64,000 bases of DNA from the NCBI GenBank assembly GCA_016786585.1, contig JAEUUI010000028.1, positions 186,001-250,000 on the forward strand, read 5' to 3'. Each line of letters starts with the position of its first letter. The first letter of the stretch is position 1. Below the pieces are notes generated by a model that was given only the letters and a program-made list of their open reading frames with translations, did no database searches and had not been told where the DNA came from. This document shows, in pieces, positions 24,864-33,864 of the stretch. Origin of the DNA: Cyclobacteriaceae bacterium. Its GTDB lineage: Bacteria; Bacteroidota; Bacteroidia; Cytophagales; Cyclobacteriaceae. The translations under genes were made by a program, and so were the position numbers.

Positions 24864-26480
24864 ATGAAACGAGCAGGGTTATTAATTGTATTATATCTTA
24901 TATGCAATGCATTTGCATTTGCCCAACATGCATCAGTAAAAAAATCAAAACGGTTGATAGCGGTTGATCATGGTACAGAGGCTATGGCTCCTGTGGAAGC
25001 AGCGATCCGTGAAAATCCAAAAGCGGCCGATCTATATTACTATCTGGGCTACGCTCAACTTAAAAACAACCAGCTTGATGCTGCCGCAAAATCTTTTGAT
25101 GCGGGGATTGCAAAAAATCCTAAAGAAGCAATAAACTATGCGGGTAAAGGTCATCTTGCCTTGCTGCAGAATAATGTTGGCGAAGCAAAGATAAATCTTG
25201 ATAAGGCACTGAAGTTGTCTAAATCCAAGAAAGTGCCGGTTTTGAAAGCTGTTGCAGAGGCGTACTTAACGCAGCCCCAGCGAGCAAACGAAGCTGTAGC
25301 ATTGTTATTAAAAGCAAAGTCGATTAAAGACGATGCGGAAGTTGAAATACTGTTGGGTGATGCATACCTGGCACAGAATCAGGCAGGCTCTGCTGTATCC
25401 GCCTATGAAAATGCGGCTGCAATGGATGTCAAAAACGGTGAACCATATTATAAGATCGGTATGATCTATACGCGGGTTAACCCTGCTATGTCGCAACAGT
25501 CTTTCGAGAAGGCAGTGGCTGTAGATCCAGAGTTTACGTACGCATACGATGAATTGGCCGACATCTATTATCAGCAAAAGGAGGCCGACAAGGCCGTAGC
25601 GGCTGCTGAAAAATTCCGTCAGCTTAGCAGCGATCCTGAAAAGATCAAGATGCGACTTGCGTTTATTTATGTGATGCAGGGCGAGTATGCGAAAGGTAAT
25701 CAGCTGTTCGAGGAGCTTGTTGCAAAAGACGATGTAAAACCGATTGTTTACCGTTACTACGTTAAGTCGTTGCAGGCTACAAAGGATTCAACTGACTCAA
25801 TCACCTCGGCTACGGTTTCCGAGCGGTTCCTGACAACGGCCAAGCCGGAGGACATCACGCCGAAAGACTATATCGAACTTGGGAAACTTTATATCGCGTT
25901 GGGTAACGATTCACTGGGAGAAAGTCAATTGACGAAAGCTGTACAACTTGATCCGAAAAGCCCGGATGCAGTTCAGGCACAGGCTGAGATATATTATAAA
26001 AACAAAAAATACAGCGAGGCTGCGGATGCATATAAACGTCTTGTAGCGGTTAAGGAAAAGCCGAGTCCGAATGAGTTTTTGAACATGGCACGGGCATATT
26101 CGATGACGGAGCAATATCAGCAGGCAGATACTGTGTACACCCAGTTAGTAGAACAATACCCTACTAATATTCAGGTGACGGTTGAAGCAGCGCGCGTAAA
26201 AGCGAACATCGATTCAACCCAAGAGGCAGGATTGGCTAAACCGCTTTATGAGAAAGTTCTTGAGCTCGCGAATGCGGCACCGGAGAAAAACAAGACGTTC
26301 ATTATTGAGTCTTACAAGTACCTCGGTTCTTATTATGCGATCAGTGAAGGAAACCTGGCAAAGGGAAAAGAGTATTTTCAGAAAGTGCTTGCCCTGAATC
26401 CCGCTGATCAACAAGCAAAAGAAGTGTTGGAGGCTATCCGTCAGGGTGCGATTCAGCGTCAGAAAGGAACGGGAGATTAA
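24864..26480 (+). CDS. Exported tetratricopeptide-repeat protein
   Basis: Protein of 538 residues from ATG 24864, where a signal peptide begins (MKRAGLLIVLYLICNAFAFAQ); the in-frame extension to 24708 lacks one. TPR motifs run along most of the length (ADLYYYLGYAQLKNNQLDAA, PYYKIGMIYTRVNPAMSQQ, TYAYDELADIYYQQKEADKA, PDAVQAQAEIYYKNKKYSEA), giving a superhelical scaffold for protein contacts, probably in the periplasm. It is a single gene followed by a strong terminator. The partner is unknown. Confidence 0.88.
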   Translation: MKRAGLLIVLYLICNAFAFAQHASVKKSKRLIAVDHGTEAMAPVEAAIRENPKAADLYYYLGYAQLKNNQLDAAAKSFDAGIAKNPKEAINYAGKGHLALLQNNVGEAKINLDKALKLSKSKKVPVLKAVAEAYLTQPQRANEAVALLLKAKSIKDDAEVEILLGDAYLAQNQAGSAVSAYENAAAMDVKNGEPYYKIGMIYTRVNPAMSQQSFEKAVAVDPEFTYAYDELADIYYQQKEADKAVAAAEKFRQLSSDPEKIKMRLAFIYVMQGEYAKGNQLFEELVAKDDVKPIVYRYYVKSLQATKDSTDSITSATVSERFLTTAKPEDITPKDYIELGKLYIALGNDSLGESQLTKAVQLDPKSPDAVQAQAEIYYKNKKYSEAADAYKRLVAVKEKPSPNEFLNMARAYSMTEQYQQADTVYTQLVEQYPTNIQVTVEAARVKANIDSTQEAGLAKPLYEKVLELANAAPEKNKTFIIESYKYLGSYYAISEGNLAKGKEYFQKVLALNPADQQAKEVLEAIRQGAIQRQKGTGD

Positions 26481-26502
26481 GAAGCGTTAAAAAGAGTATG
26501 GG

Positions 26503-26534
26503 AGCCTGCCGATAATCCGGCAGGCTTTTTTTAT
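26503..26534 (+). terminator. Rho-independent terminator of the TPR gene
   Basis: Nine-base perfect stem AGCCTGCCG / CGGCAGGCT with a six-base loop, followed by a run of T, 23 bases after the TPR stop. It overlaps the last bases of the convergent DoxX-like gene. Confidence 0.85.
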
Positions 26535-26902
26535 CCCACTATCCGGCTATCACGTGCAGCATAGCGCGCATATACCAACAGCGCTCCGATCACCATAAGA
26601 TTGCGAAAGATATTCAGCATATCGTTTTCCGAAACGGCAGCACGCGGAATGTGGACCAGTACAATCATCAGCAGCACATAAACAGCCATGAGCACGGCAG
26701 CCAGTTTATCAAACCTGCCGATCAGGCAGCTTACAATGAAGGCGAGAATCAGCGCGGCAGTGAAGTAATTCCAGAACATCGGTGCGGGCAGCCATGATGG
26801 AACAAAGCTTGCACCCACATCCGGTGCGCCAATGTGCAAGCCCACATAAAGTAAAAACGATAGGGGGAAAAGATAGCGGCCAACAGCAAGGATTGCATTC
26901 AT
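26531..26902 (-). CDS. DoxX-like small membrane protein
   Basis: Four-helix membrane protein of 123 residues (YLFPLSFLLYVGLHIGA, FWNYFTAALILAFIVSC, LAAVLMAVYVLLMIVLVHIP, FRNLMVIGALLVYARYA), matching the DoxX-like pattern that ends with an NLMVIGALL segment. Such proteins have no settled function. The gene follows the YciI-like gene by ten bases on the same strand, so the two form an operon. Confidence 0.7.
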   Translation of the reverse strand: MNAILAVGRYLFPLSFLLYVGLHIGAPDVGASFVPSWLPAPMFWNYFTAALILAFIVSCLIGRFDKLAAVLMAVYVLLMIVLVHIPRAAVSENDMLNIFRNLMVIGALLVYARYAARDSRIVG

Positions 26903-26912
26903 AGGAGTGGGA

Positions 26913-27269
26913 TTAGTTTGTTAAGAATGGAACCAAGGGCCGGATTTCAAGGGAGCTTTGCGGATATTTCAAAATCGGGCAACTCTTGCTCCAGTGCTCT
27001 ACCTCTTCAATGGTTTCTGCTTTGCAGATCACAAAACCGGAAACCAGCACACTGTTCTTCTCTTTGTGCGGATGTCCCGGGGTAACGTGGTCCTTGTTTA
27101 CAATTGAAGCTTCATACCGGACGGGCGCGGTAGTTACCAGTTTGCCTTGCATGGCGATGTGCCCGATCCATGATTGCCAGTGCGGCATTTCCGCTGCCAT
27201 TTCTTCCGCGGTTGCGAGATAGCCGTTTTCCGCACTTGCGTTTCGGAATAATAATAAATACTCGGTCAT
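26913..27269 (-). CDS. YciI-like protein (YCII-related / DGPF domain)
   Basis: Soluble protein of 118 residues of the ferredoxin-like YCII-related fold, with MTEYLLLFRN at the start, a PHWQSWIGHIAMQGKLVTTAP segment, a VSGFVICKAETIEEVEHWSKSCPIL helix and the GxxEIRPL end. This branch often lies near sigma factors or DoxX proteins; its chemistry is unknown. It is the first gene of the pair with the DoxX-like gene. A weak FNR-like sequence at 27331 lacks a matching promoter element. Confidence 0.8.
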   Translation of the reverse strand: MTEYLLLFRNASAENGYLATAEEMAAEMPHWQSWIGHIAMQGKLVTTAPVRYEASIVNKDHVTPGHPHKEKNSVLVSGFVICKAETIEEVEHWSKSCPILKYPQSSLEIRPLVPFLTN

Positions 27270-27347
27270 AATGATTTGGATTTTGGTGAATTGATGCTGT
27301 AAAAATGGAATTCACGAAAATCCCGGACGATGACAAAAGTCGATGTT

Positions 27348-27926
27348 TTACAACTTGGATTTCAGCCGGCTGAAAACGTCTTTATTTATTCCGAGGTATG
27401 AAGCGATGAGCTTGCTCGACAGGCGCGTCATCAGCGTTGGGCGATTTTGCATCAGCCACTTAATCCGGTCAAGAGCGGAGAGCGATACAAATGTGTTAAT
27501 CCGGTAAACAGAATTGGCATACGATGCTTCGAGGATTTGTTTGTATACCTTGTCGAACTGCAGTACTGTTTCCATCATTAATTGAAAGCCTTGCCGGTCG
27601 ATTGCCAGCAGTGCCGAGGGTTCTACAGCCCGAATGTTTTCGGTTGCGGGCTGGCCGCTTCCAAAACTGATCAATTCGCTGCACCAGTTATCCTCAATTA
27701 CAATATCGCGTGTAGTCTCATTCATTTCCTGATCGTACACATAAACTTGTAAACAACCTTTCGCGACAAAGTACACGTATTTGCAAGTATCGCCCTGGGT
27801 TAGTAGTTGCTCATTTCGTTTGGTGGAAATCGGTTTGAAATTAGACAGCACCAGTTCGAGTCCGGAAGTTTCGGAACCTAGTCGTTTGATGATGTGCTGC
27901 CGTAAAATCTCTATCGCTTCATTCAT
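27348..27926 (-). CDS. Crp/Fnr-family regulator
   Basis: Regulator of 192 residues from ATG 27926 (MNEAIEILRQH). A cNMP-binding-like beta-roll (about 15-130: LLTQGDTCKYVYFVAKGCLQVYV, ENIRAVEPSALLAIDR) is followed by a C-terminal HTH of the common Bacteroidota type (SSKLIASYLGINKDVFSRLKSKL). The recognition helix (KDVFSRL) differs from the ExxxR of CRP/FNR, so it probably does not read TGA half-sites. No Fe-S cysteines. A DoxX/YciI pair lies downstream and an M23 peptidase upstream on the same strand. Confidence 0.85.
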   Translation of the reverse strand: MNEAIEILRQHIIKRLGSETSGLELVLSNFKPISTKRNEQLLTQGDTCKYVYFVAKGCLQVYVYDQEMNETTRDIVIEDNWCSELISFGSGQPATENIRAVEPSALLAIDRQGFQLMMETVLQFDKVYKQILEASYANSVYRINTFVSLSALDRIKWLMQNRPTLMTRLSSKLIASYLGINKDVFSRLKSKL

Positions 27927-27984
27927 GGTATGTGAATGTTGCTTACTTAACACGGGATTTGTAAAAATGTTTCATCACGGCGAG

Positions 27985-29103
27985 CTACCGGAATATAATC
28001 ACTGTATTCGGTGCGGGCCGTTCCCGGAACCGTTTTAACTGCGCTGCATCAATTGGCTTCCATAACGTTTTGCCAAACTGATCGAAGTCAGGGTAAAATC
28101 CAATCACTTCAAAATCATCAAACACAAACGGAATGCCTTCTGCGCCTAACGGTGAGTCCGCATCGGCCAAATGAAAATGTAAATGCGGGCCGGTTGTTTG
28201 ACCGGTAAACCCTACTTTGGCAATCACCTGGCCGCGCTTAACTTTTTGTCCGATTTTAACTTTTATGCTGTTCGGCATCAGGTGTTCATAAAATGCGTAT
28301 TGCTGATCATTCAATTTGATTGAAACATAGTTACCGGTTGCACGTTCCGCAGAAGGATTGGCGTGACCGGAAATTGTTTTACTTTCCGTAAACACATTGC
28401 TCACAGACGAAACAACGCCATCGGCAACAGCCAGCACATCGGCACCATATCCTAACCAGTTTGTTATCACATCAGCGTCACCCGAGGTGATTTGCCCCTG
28501 ATCATTCAGCATAATAAAATCAATCGCATAACGACCGGGAATCCGGGGCTTGTTATCAGTTGTGTGGATAACGCGCCTGTGTCCGCGATCCCACGAGGGT
28601 TCATAAACAGCAGCCCATGTTCCTGACACGGGCTTTCCCAGTACTGTGGGCAATTGAACATTACAAATTGTGGATGACGTCTGACGTGTGAACTGTTTAT
28701 GCGCAGCATCGTTGACAAACGAATAGGTAATAGCGTGACAAACCCGGTGAATATTTTTGCGAATCGTAAGTTCAACGTAAACTACAGCAGTTGCCTTCGG
28801 TGCGATGCGTGTACTACTAATCTGTGCGCCGCCAACCGTGCGCATTCGCTTTTTTAGTTCCGGTTCGTCCAGCTCTAAACAGGCAACTGAATCGCGCGTA
28901 TTTAAAACTGAAACGTTTTTCAGGTCGATGCTGTCAGTTGAAAGATTAGTTACTGTGAGTTCGTAATACGCGGTAGACTGTTCGAAAACATCGAAGAACC
29001 TCAGAAGTTCTGGATACTCAACATCAAGTGTTTGATTCTGCCTCTGCCCAGTGGCAATCAAAACACTTCCTGACAAAATCATGACCAGCACTAGTTTTCT
29101 CAT
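27985..29103 (-). CDS. Exported M23-family metallopeptidase (lysostaphin-like)
   Basis: Protein of 372 residues from ATG 29103 (MRKLVLVMILSG) with a signal peptide ending near ATGQ. The N-terminal half is Ig-like (about 25-190); the C-terminal peptidase M23 domain (about 200-350) has the HxxxD-type start (GRYAIDF), a VLAVADGVVSSV segment and the catalytic HLHFHL motif (GPHLHFHL). Some ligands are shifted from the classic form, so activity is likely but not certain. Expected to act on peptidoglycan in the periplasm. A 9+9 palindrome is upstream. Confidence 0.85.
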   Translation of the reverse strand: MRKLVLVMILSGSVLIATGQRQNQTLDVEYPELLRFFDVFEQSTAYYELTVTNLSTDSIDLKNVSVLNTRDSVACLELDEPELKKRMRTVGGAQISSTRIAPKATAVVYVELTIRKNIHRVCHAITYSFVNDAAHKQFTRQTSSTICNVQLPTVLGKPVSGTWAAVYEPSWDRGHRRVIHTTDNKPRIPGRYAIDFIMLNDQGQITSGDADVITNWLGYGADVLAVADGVVSSVSNVFTESKTISGHANPSAERATGNYVSIKLNDQQYAFYEHLMPNSIKVKIGQKVKRGQVIAKVGFTGQTTGPHLHFHLADADSPLGAEGIPFVFDDFEVIGFYPDFDQFGKTLWKPIDAAQLKRFRERPAPNTVIIFR

Positions 29104-29202
29104 TTGGCACAAGCATTTAATAATGCTAAAGCCCAAAATAATGAATTATTCAACGGAGTTGCGGACTGTGTTTTTTTTGCCTCTCAGCTCAGATGCACCA
29201 TT

Positions 29203-29221
29203 GATAGGAGTAACTCCTATC
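29203..29221. repeat. Perfect palindrome GATAGGAGT-a-ACTCCTATC
   Basis: Nineteen bases with nine-base arms and a central base, between divergent genes. It has the form of a dimeric regulator's operator and is not followed by a T run, so it is not a terminator. Confidence 0.55.
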
Positions 29222-29292
29222 GAATTTGAGTCAAATGGCAGATATAGCCCTGATTTAAGCCGATCGCTACAGGTTTCTAAAATGGCTATTTA

Positions 29293-29332
29293 ATCAACTT
29301 ATATGTTAACTTTTATCAATATAAAAGTTGAT
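29293..29332. repeat. Nested inverted repeat in the kinase upstream region
   Basis: AACTTTTAT-caat-ATAAAAGTT (29308-29329, nine-base arms) lies inside ATCAACTT (29293-29300) / AAGTTGAT (29325-29332). The left part also reads TTAACTTTTATCAA, an FNR-like box with two mismatches in one half. Confidence 0.45.
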
Positions 29333-29420
29333 GAATGCTGTTTTTTGGTAAATTGACGTCAGCTGGATAAGTTTTTTTGCCTGCTGGATGGGTTTGGTAC
29401 TGTGATGCTTCACGGACAAC

Positions 29421-31508
29421 ATGCCAAGTCGGATATTGAAATATCACCTGTCAGTCGCAGCCGTGCTGGCTGCGCTCTCCATCGTTCTCGCCATCGCGAT
29501 GCTAACGGGTTACAGACATGGGTTATATGCACTGGAGACAGGTGTTTTACTGCTTACCGGTGCCTGGCTTATCGCATTTGTTTTTTCGTTTGTAACGATC
29601 GAACCTCCGGTTCAGCTGCGTAACGTAACTCCCCGAATCGAACAGAGTTCGTTATTTGATTTTCAAAATGCGATTTACAAATCCTCCATCGTATCGCGCG
29701 CGAACAAGAAGGGTGACATCACATTTGTTAACGAAAATTTTGTGAGGATCAGCGGTTATTCATCGGAAGAACTGATCGGAAAAAATCATCGCGTTATAAA
29801 CTCCGGCTATCATCCCGCTTCATTTTGGGTAGACATGTGGAAGACAATTTCTTCCGGTCATATCTGGAGAGCGGAGGTAAGAAATAAAGCCAAAGACGGA
29901 TCGTACTACTGGGTCGATACATTTGTGATGCCGTTTTTAAATGAAGATAACACCGTGCGGGAATTTCTCTCCATCCGCAACGATATTACCGAACGTAAAC
30001 GAAACGAAGAAGAGATAAAAAAGCTCTCGCTGGTTGCGAGCAAAACAAGTAACGCGGTAACGATTACCGATCCTTCAGGCGCGGTAGAGTGGGTGAATGA
30101 CAGCTTTGTGCAGATCACCGGCTACTCGTTTGATGAGGTAAAAGGAAAAAACATGCGCATGCTTCAGGGCATGGAAACGGATCCGGTGGTAGTGAAGCGC
30201 ATTAATGAACGATTGCGCCAGGGCAATTCGGTATCCGAGGAATTAATCAACTACACAAAACAGGGCCGGAAGTTTTGGGTCAGGCTTAGCATCACCCCGA
30301 TTTTTAATACTGACAGAACCATTCGAAATTTCATTTCCGTTCATGCAGACATCACCCGCATCAAGGAGTATGAAATGTCGATATCCGCGATAGCACGCGA
30401 GTTGGCAGGTCTGATTGAAAATGCAAATGTCCCGATTTTCGGAATCAACGCACAAAGACGCATTACTGAATGGAACAAAGTTGCTGCAGACTTGCTTGGG
30501 TACGAGAAACATCACGCCATCGGATCAATGCTGGAGGCGAGAATTTTTGAAGAATCTTCACGTGCAAAATTCGAAAGCATGGTGCAGGAAGTTATGAGCG
30601 GAAGTTCGCTCGGGAATATCGAGTGCGCCATTGTTACGCAAAGCGGCCAGCGGCTGATTCTGTTGATGAGTGCATCGCCACGGCTCGACTCGAATGGAAT
30701 AATCGCCGGTGTAATCTTTGTTGCACAAAACATCACTGAACTTACCGAATACAGGCAGTCGCTCGAAGAAAAGGTTATCGAACGAACACACGCCTTAAAT
30801 GAAGCGCTTCAGAAAGAGCGCGAGCTTGTCGACATAAAAAGCCGGTTCATCTCAATAGCATCCCATGAGTTCCGAACGCCCCTGTCAACCATCTCCGTTG
30901 CCACGGGACTGATTCGCAAGCACCATTCCAAATTGTCACCGGAAGAACTCGACCACAAACTGGCGAACATCCTGAAACAGGTTGAGCATATGACAGTGAT
31001 GCTGGATGATGTTTTGTTGATTGAAAAAGCCAATGCAGGCAAGCTTGATGTTCAGCGAAAGGAAATTTTACTGGATGATTTCTTCAGCAACTTGTGCGCT
31101 GAAGTGGAACGAAGCAAAGGCAATACCCATCATATCCGTGTACACAAATCGCTGGTTTTCGACCGGGTGAACAGCGATGATAAATTGTTGCGAAGCATTT
31201 TTATTAATCTCTTAACCAATGCCATCAAATTTTCTCCGAGCGTTGCCCTTGTTGATGTAACAATCCTCGCGGCCGGCAATAATTTGTCGGTTCGTGTAAA
31301 AGACTATGGCATCGGCATTCCTGAAAATGATTTGCGCAATTTGTTTGAACCATTTTTCCGGGGCGGTAATGTAAACGCCATTCAGGGAACCGGACTCGGA
31401 CTATCAATCATCCGTAAGTCACTCGATTTGCTGAAAGGAAACATCACCGTTGACAGTACACCCGGTAAAGGAACTGAATTCCATGTAACGATCCCGATAC
31501 ACGCATGA
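29421..31508 (+). CDS. Membrane histidine kinase with three PAS domains
   Basis: Sensor kinase of 695 residues. Two N-terminal helices (about 10-27 and 37-57) are followed by three PAS/PAC domains (about 80-195 SRANKKGDITFVNENFVRIS; 200-315 VTITDPSGAVEWVNDSFVQI; 325-440 IFGINAQRRITEWNKVAADL), a coiled coil, HisKA with His482 (SHEFRTPLS) and HATPase_c (NLLTNAIKFS, KDYGIGIPE, GTGLGLSII). It is strikingly similar in its kinase core to the kinase at 11824. The stop overlaps the start of a receiver-only regulator (ATGA), and a NarL-type regulator follows, so a multi-step or branched relay is likely. PAS1 contains the GKNHRVINSG pattern of redox-type PAS proteins; a cofactor is not proven. Confidence 0.9.
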   Translation: MPSRILKYHLSVAAVLAALSIVLAIAMLTGYRHGLYALETGVLLLTGAWLIAFVFSFVTIEPPVQLRNVTPRIEQSSLFDFQNAIYKSSIVSRANKKGDITFVNENFVRISGYSSEELIGKNHRVINSGYHPASFWVDMWKTISSGHIWRAEVRNKAKDGSYYWVDTFVMPFLNEDNTVREFLSIRNDITERKRNEEEIKKLSLVASKTSNAVTITDPSGAVEWVNDSFVQITGYSFDEVKGKNMRMLQGMETDPVVVKRINERLRQGNSVSEELINYTKQGRKFWVRLSITPIFNTDRTIRNFISVHADITRIKEYEMSISAIARELAGLIENANVPIFGINAQRRITEWNKVAADLLGYEKHHAIGSMLEARIFEESSRAKFESMVQEVMSGSSLGNIECAIVTQSGQRLILLMSASPRLDSNGIIAGVIFVAQNITELTEYRQSLEEKVIERTHALNEALQKERELVDIKSRFISIASHEFRTPLSTISVATGLIRKHHSKLSPEELDHKLANILKQVEHMTVMLDDVLLIEKANAGKLDVQRKEILLDDFFSNLCAEVERSKGNTHHIRVHKSLVFDRVNSDDKLLRSIFINLLTNAIKFSPSVALVDVTILAAGNNLSVRVKDYGIGIPENDLRNLFEPFFRGGNVNAIQGTGLGLSIIRKSLDLLKGNITVDSTPGKGTEFHVTIPIHA

Positions 31509-31873
31509 AAACCATTTGTATTGTTGAGGACACCGAAGACTTGCTGGAGAACCTCGCAGCCTTTCTGACGCTCGAAGGCTATGAAGTAATCGCGTGTTCC
31601 TCCGGCATGGAGGCACTCGATCAGCTCACCAGCCGAATACCCGATATGATTATAACCGACTTATGGATGCCGGGCATGAATGGATTTGCATTCATCGATC
31701 ATGTGAAAGCCATGCCGAAGTGCAGCAATATTCCGGTTTTGGTGTTTACGGCTGCACCACTCAAACCGGATGAACGCGAAGCACTGCTTCGAAAAACAAA
31801 TGGTATTGTGGTTAAACCAGTAGCCATGGAAACTTTTCTGGAATCAATAAAAGATCATTTCAACGAGGATTAA
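31505..31873 (+). CDS. Single-domain response regulator
   Basis: Receiver-only protein of 122 residues with the acidic pair ED (8-9), phospho-acceptor Asp52 (IITDLWMPGMNG), Thr in VFTAAP and a conserved Lys (VVKPV). No output domain. It overlaps the kinase by four bases and the next regulator by one base (TAATG), so the three are cotranslated. It may act as a phosphate sink or intermediate. Confidence 0.9.
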   Translation: MKTICIVEDTEDLLENLAAFLTLEGYEVIACSSGMEALDQLTSRIPDMIITDLWMPGMNGFAFIDHVKAMPKCSNIPVLVFTAAPLKPDEREALLRKTNGIVVKPVAMETFLESIKDHFNED

Positions 31874-32529
31874 TGGACCGGAAGATCTCGATTGCTGTGG
31901 CAGATGACCACGGACTGATGCGGCATGGTATTGTGTCGCTGCTGGAAGAAGACCCGGAGATTCAGGTTGTAGCTTCCGTTTCAAGCGGGGAGGATGCGGT
32001 AAATGTGGCGAATAATCGCCCGCCCGATGTTTTCCTGCTTGATATTGTAATGAAGGGCATGAGTGGCATTGAAGCTACGCGTTGGATTAAGGATCAAAAC
32101 CCTGGAATTAAAATTATTCTCCTATCCAGTGAAGTGAGTAAGGAATTCATTTCTGAAGGAATGCGGATGGGTATTGATGGCTATTTGTTGAAAGATTGTT
32201 CGCGTGAGACATTGCTGGAGGCCATTCGCACGGTAATGCGGGGCGAGAAATTTTTCAGCCCTGAAGTGACCAACCTCATTTTCCGCGACTTTTATTTAAA
32301 AGAAACGGAAGGGAAGGGTCTGCCATCAGGCAAGGCAAAAGAACTCAGTAAACGGGAAACCGAAGTGCTGGTGCTGATCGCTTCTGGTAAAACCATTAAA
32401 GAAATTGGCGAGCACTTATTCATCAGCCCGAAAACGGTAGAGACGCACAAAAGCCATATTATGGGTAAACTTGAGCTTACCAACACGGCCCAGCTCGTGA
32501 AATACGCGATCGAAAACAAGCTTGTTTAG
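31873..32529 (+). CDS. NarL/FixJ-type response regulator
   Basis: DNA-binding regulator of 218 residues: receiver domain (Asp57 in FLLDIVMKGMSG, Lys in LLKDCS) and a LuxR-type HTH (about 155-215: LSKRETEVLVLIASGKTIKEIGEHLFISPKTVETHKSHI). It is the likely output of the kinase at 29421; its targets are unknown. The start overlaps the previous stop by one base. Confidence 0.92.
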   Translation: MDRKISIAVADDHGLMRHGIVSLLEEDPEIQVVASVSSGEDAVNVANNRPPDVFLLDIVMKGMSGIEATRWIKDQNPGIKIILLSSEVSKEFISEGMRMGIDGYLLKDCSRETLLEAIRTVMRGEKFFSPEVTNLIFRDFYLKETEGKGLPSGKAKELSKRETEVLVLIASGKTIKEIGEHLFISPKTVETHKSHIMGKLELTNTAQLVKYAIENKLV

Positions 32530-32560
32530 AGCAATCCGCGTAGGCTGCATAAGTAGATTG

Positions 32561-32578
32561 CCTGATTTTGGTATCAGG
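32561..32578 (+). terminator. Weak hairpin after the regulator operon
   Basis: CCTGAT-tttggt-ATCAGG lies 32 bases after the NarL-type regulator stop. There is no T run, so it may be a weak or factor-dependent terminator. Confidence 0.25.
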
Positions 32579-32782
32579 AATTTGCTGATAGCCATGTTTA
32601 TTATCCCCCTTTTTTCATCTGGAAACGCAAGTTTTTAGTTATAAATCCCACCACGGTTATTTTTTATTACATATGGGTACAGACTGTTCCGCAAACACCT
32701 GATTTTTTTCAAATCAGCAAGGCCCTGTCGGAGGAGGTATCGTGTTCCGTCACCTTTGACTCATCAATTAAACAACAACACG

Positions 32783-33850
32783 ATGAAAACGCCCTACATG
32801 AACATTAAAGAAAACCAGGGATTTATGATGATCCTGGTAATTATGATTGCATTTATGATACTTTCCTGTATTCCTGTAAATGCACAAGTTTACACAGCCG
32901 GTATCAGCAACAGCTATTTGGACATTCGCCCTTCCGTTGTTCCGGAAAGAAAAACTTCATTCAGCATCACCGCGCAGGCGGTAAGCATGAGTGAATCAAT
33001 CAACTCACACTTTATTGAATTGAAGCCCGTGATGACACCCTGCGGCAGTCGCCTTTATTTCAGCCGCCTTCCTTACCAGGCAGGTATTTTGAAAAGCAAG
33101 TACGATGAGGATATCTGGTATACCGATTATGATGCAGTTAAAAACACATGGGCTGAACCTAAACGCCTGGAAGGTGAGCTTAACAATGCGGGACCGAATT
33201 TTGTGAATAGCGTTAGTCCGAAAGGTGATACGCTGGTACTTGGAAACCGGTACAAGAAAGGAAAAATGTTCGCAGGTCTTTCGTACAGCGTAAAAGTAAA
33301 CGGTGAATGGTCGGCCCCTCAAACGATCGACATTCGAAATGACTACAATACTTCCGAACATGCCAATCATTATGTTTCATTTCAGCATCATGTAATCATC
33401 AGCGCCATTGAACGCGCAGAAACTGTAGGGGATCGCGATTTATATGTGAGCTTTTGGGATGGTGGTACGGCTACCGAGCCAATGAACCTCGGCCTGACCG
33501 TAAATACGGAGTTGGAAGAATCATCGCCTTACCTGAGCAGCGATGGTAAAACACTGTTTTTTGCTTCAAAAGGTCATGATGGCTACGGTGGCTTTGACAT
33601 TTATATGACTACCCGGCTGGATGACACGTGGACTAACTGGAGCCAACCGGTAAATCTTGGCCCTGCTGTAAATACCGCTACGGATGAAGAGCACTTCTCC
33701 CTGACCCGTTGCGGCAAGTTTGCCACGTTCTCTCGCGCGATCGATGCCAGCAACGTAGACCTTTATCGTGTTAACATCGGCACTTCACTTGAACAGTTCA
33801 ATAGCCAGCCGTTAAACATACCATTTTCAATTTCCTTCGCTTCACTATGA
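32783..33850 (+). CDS. Exported PD40 (TolB-like) beta-propeller protein
   Basis: Secreted protein of 355 residues from ATG 32783; the upstream frame begins without a signal peptide. An N-terminal hydrophobic segment (FMMILVIMIAFMILSCIPVNAQ) is a signal peptide or lipobox-like sequence. PD40 strands are repeated (PCGSRLYFSR, GDTLVLGNRYKKG, SSDGKTLFFASKGHDGYGGFDIYM, CGKFATFSR), as in OmpA-linked propeller proteins of Bacteroidota; no OmpA domain is present. The ligand is unknown. CACCTTTG, close to a promoter element, lies 25 bases upstream. Confidence 0.8.
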   Translation: MKTPYMNIKENQGFMMILVIMIAFMILSCIPVNAQVYTAGISNSYLDIRPSVVPERKTSFSITAQAVSMSESINSHFIELKPVMTPCGSRLYFSRLPYQAGILKSKYDEDIWYTDYDAVKNTWAEPKRLEGELNNAGPNFVNSVSPKGDTLVLGNRYKKGKMFAGLSYSVKVNGEWSAPQTIDIRNDYNTSEHANHYVSFQHHVIISAIERAETVGDRDLYVSFWDGGTATEPMNLGLTVNTELEESSPYLSSDGKTLFFASKGHDGYGGFDIYMTTRLDDTWTNWSQPVNLGPAVNTATDEEHFSLTRCGKFATFSRAIDASNVDLYRVNIGTSLEQFNSQPLNIPFSISFASL

Positions 33851-33864
33851 GACATCCGATGAAT

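Larger units (their letters stand above)
29104..29420. other. Intergenic region with operator-like palindromes
   Basis: A 317-base space between the divergent M23 and histidine kinase genes. It holds a perfect 9+1+9 palindrome (29203-29221), a nested inverted repeat (29293-29332) and an imperfect FNR-like site TTAACTTTTATCAA (29306-29319). No coding frame looks real. Confidence 0.5.

Noticed and set aside
27331-27342. TGACAAAAGTCG, FNR-like palindrome between the Crp/Fnr gene and the YciI-like gene
   Set aside because: One half ends GTCG instead of GTCA, and no TAnnTTTN element lies 58.5 bases downstream toward the YciI gene.
32700-32711. TGATTTTTTTCA upstream of the PD40 gene
   Set aside because: Core present by a run of T only; the nearest promoter-like element CACCTTTG is 52.5 bases away and lacks the TA.
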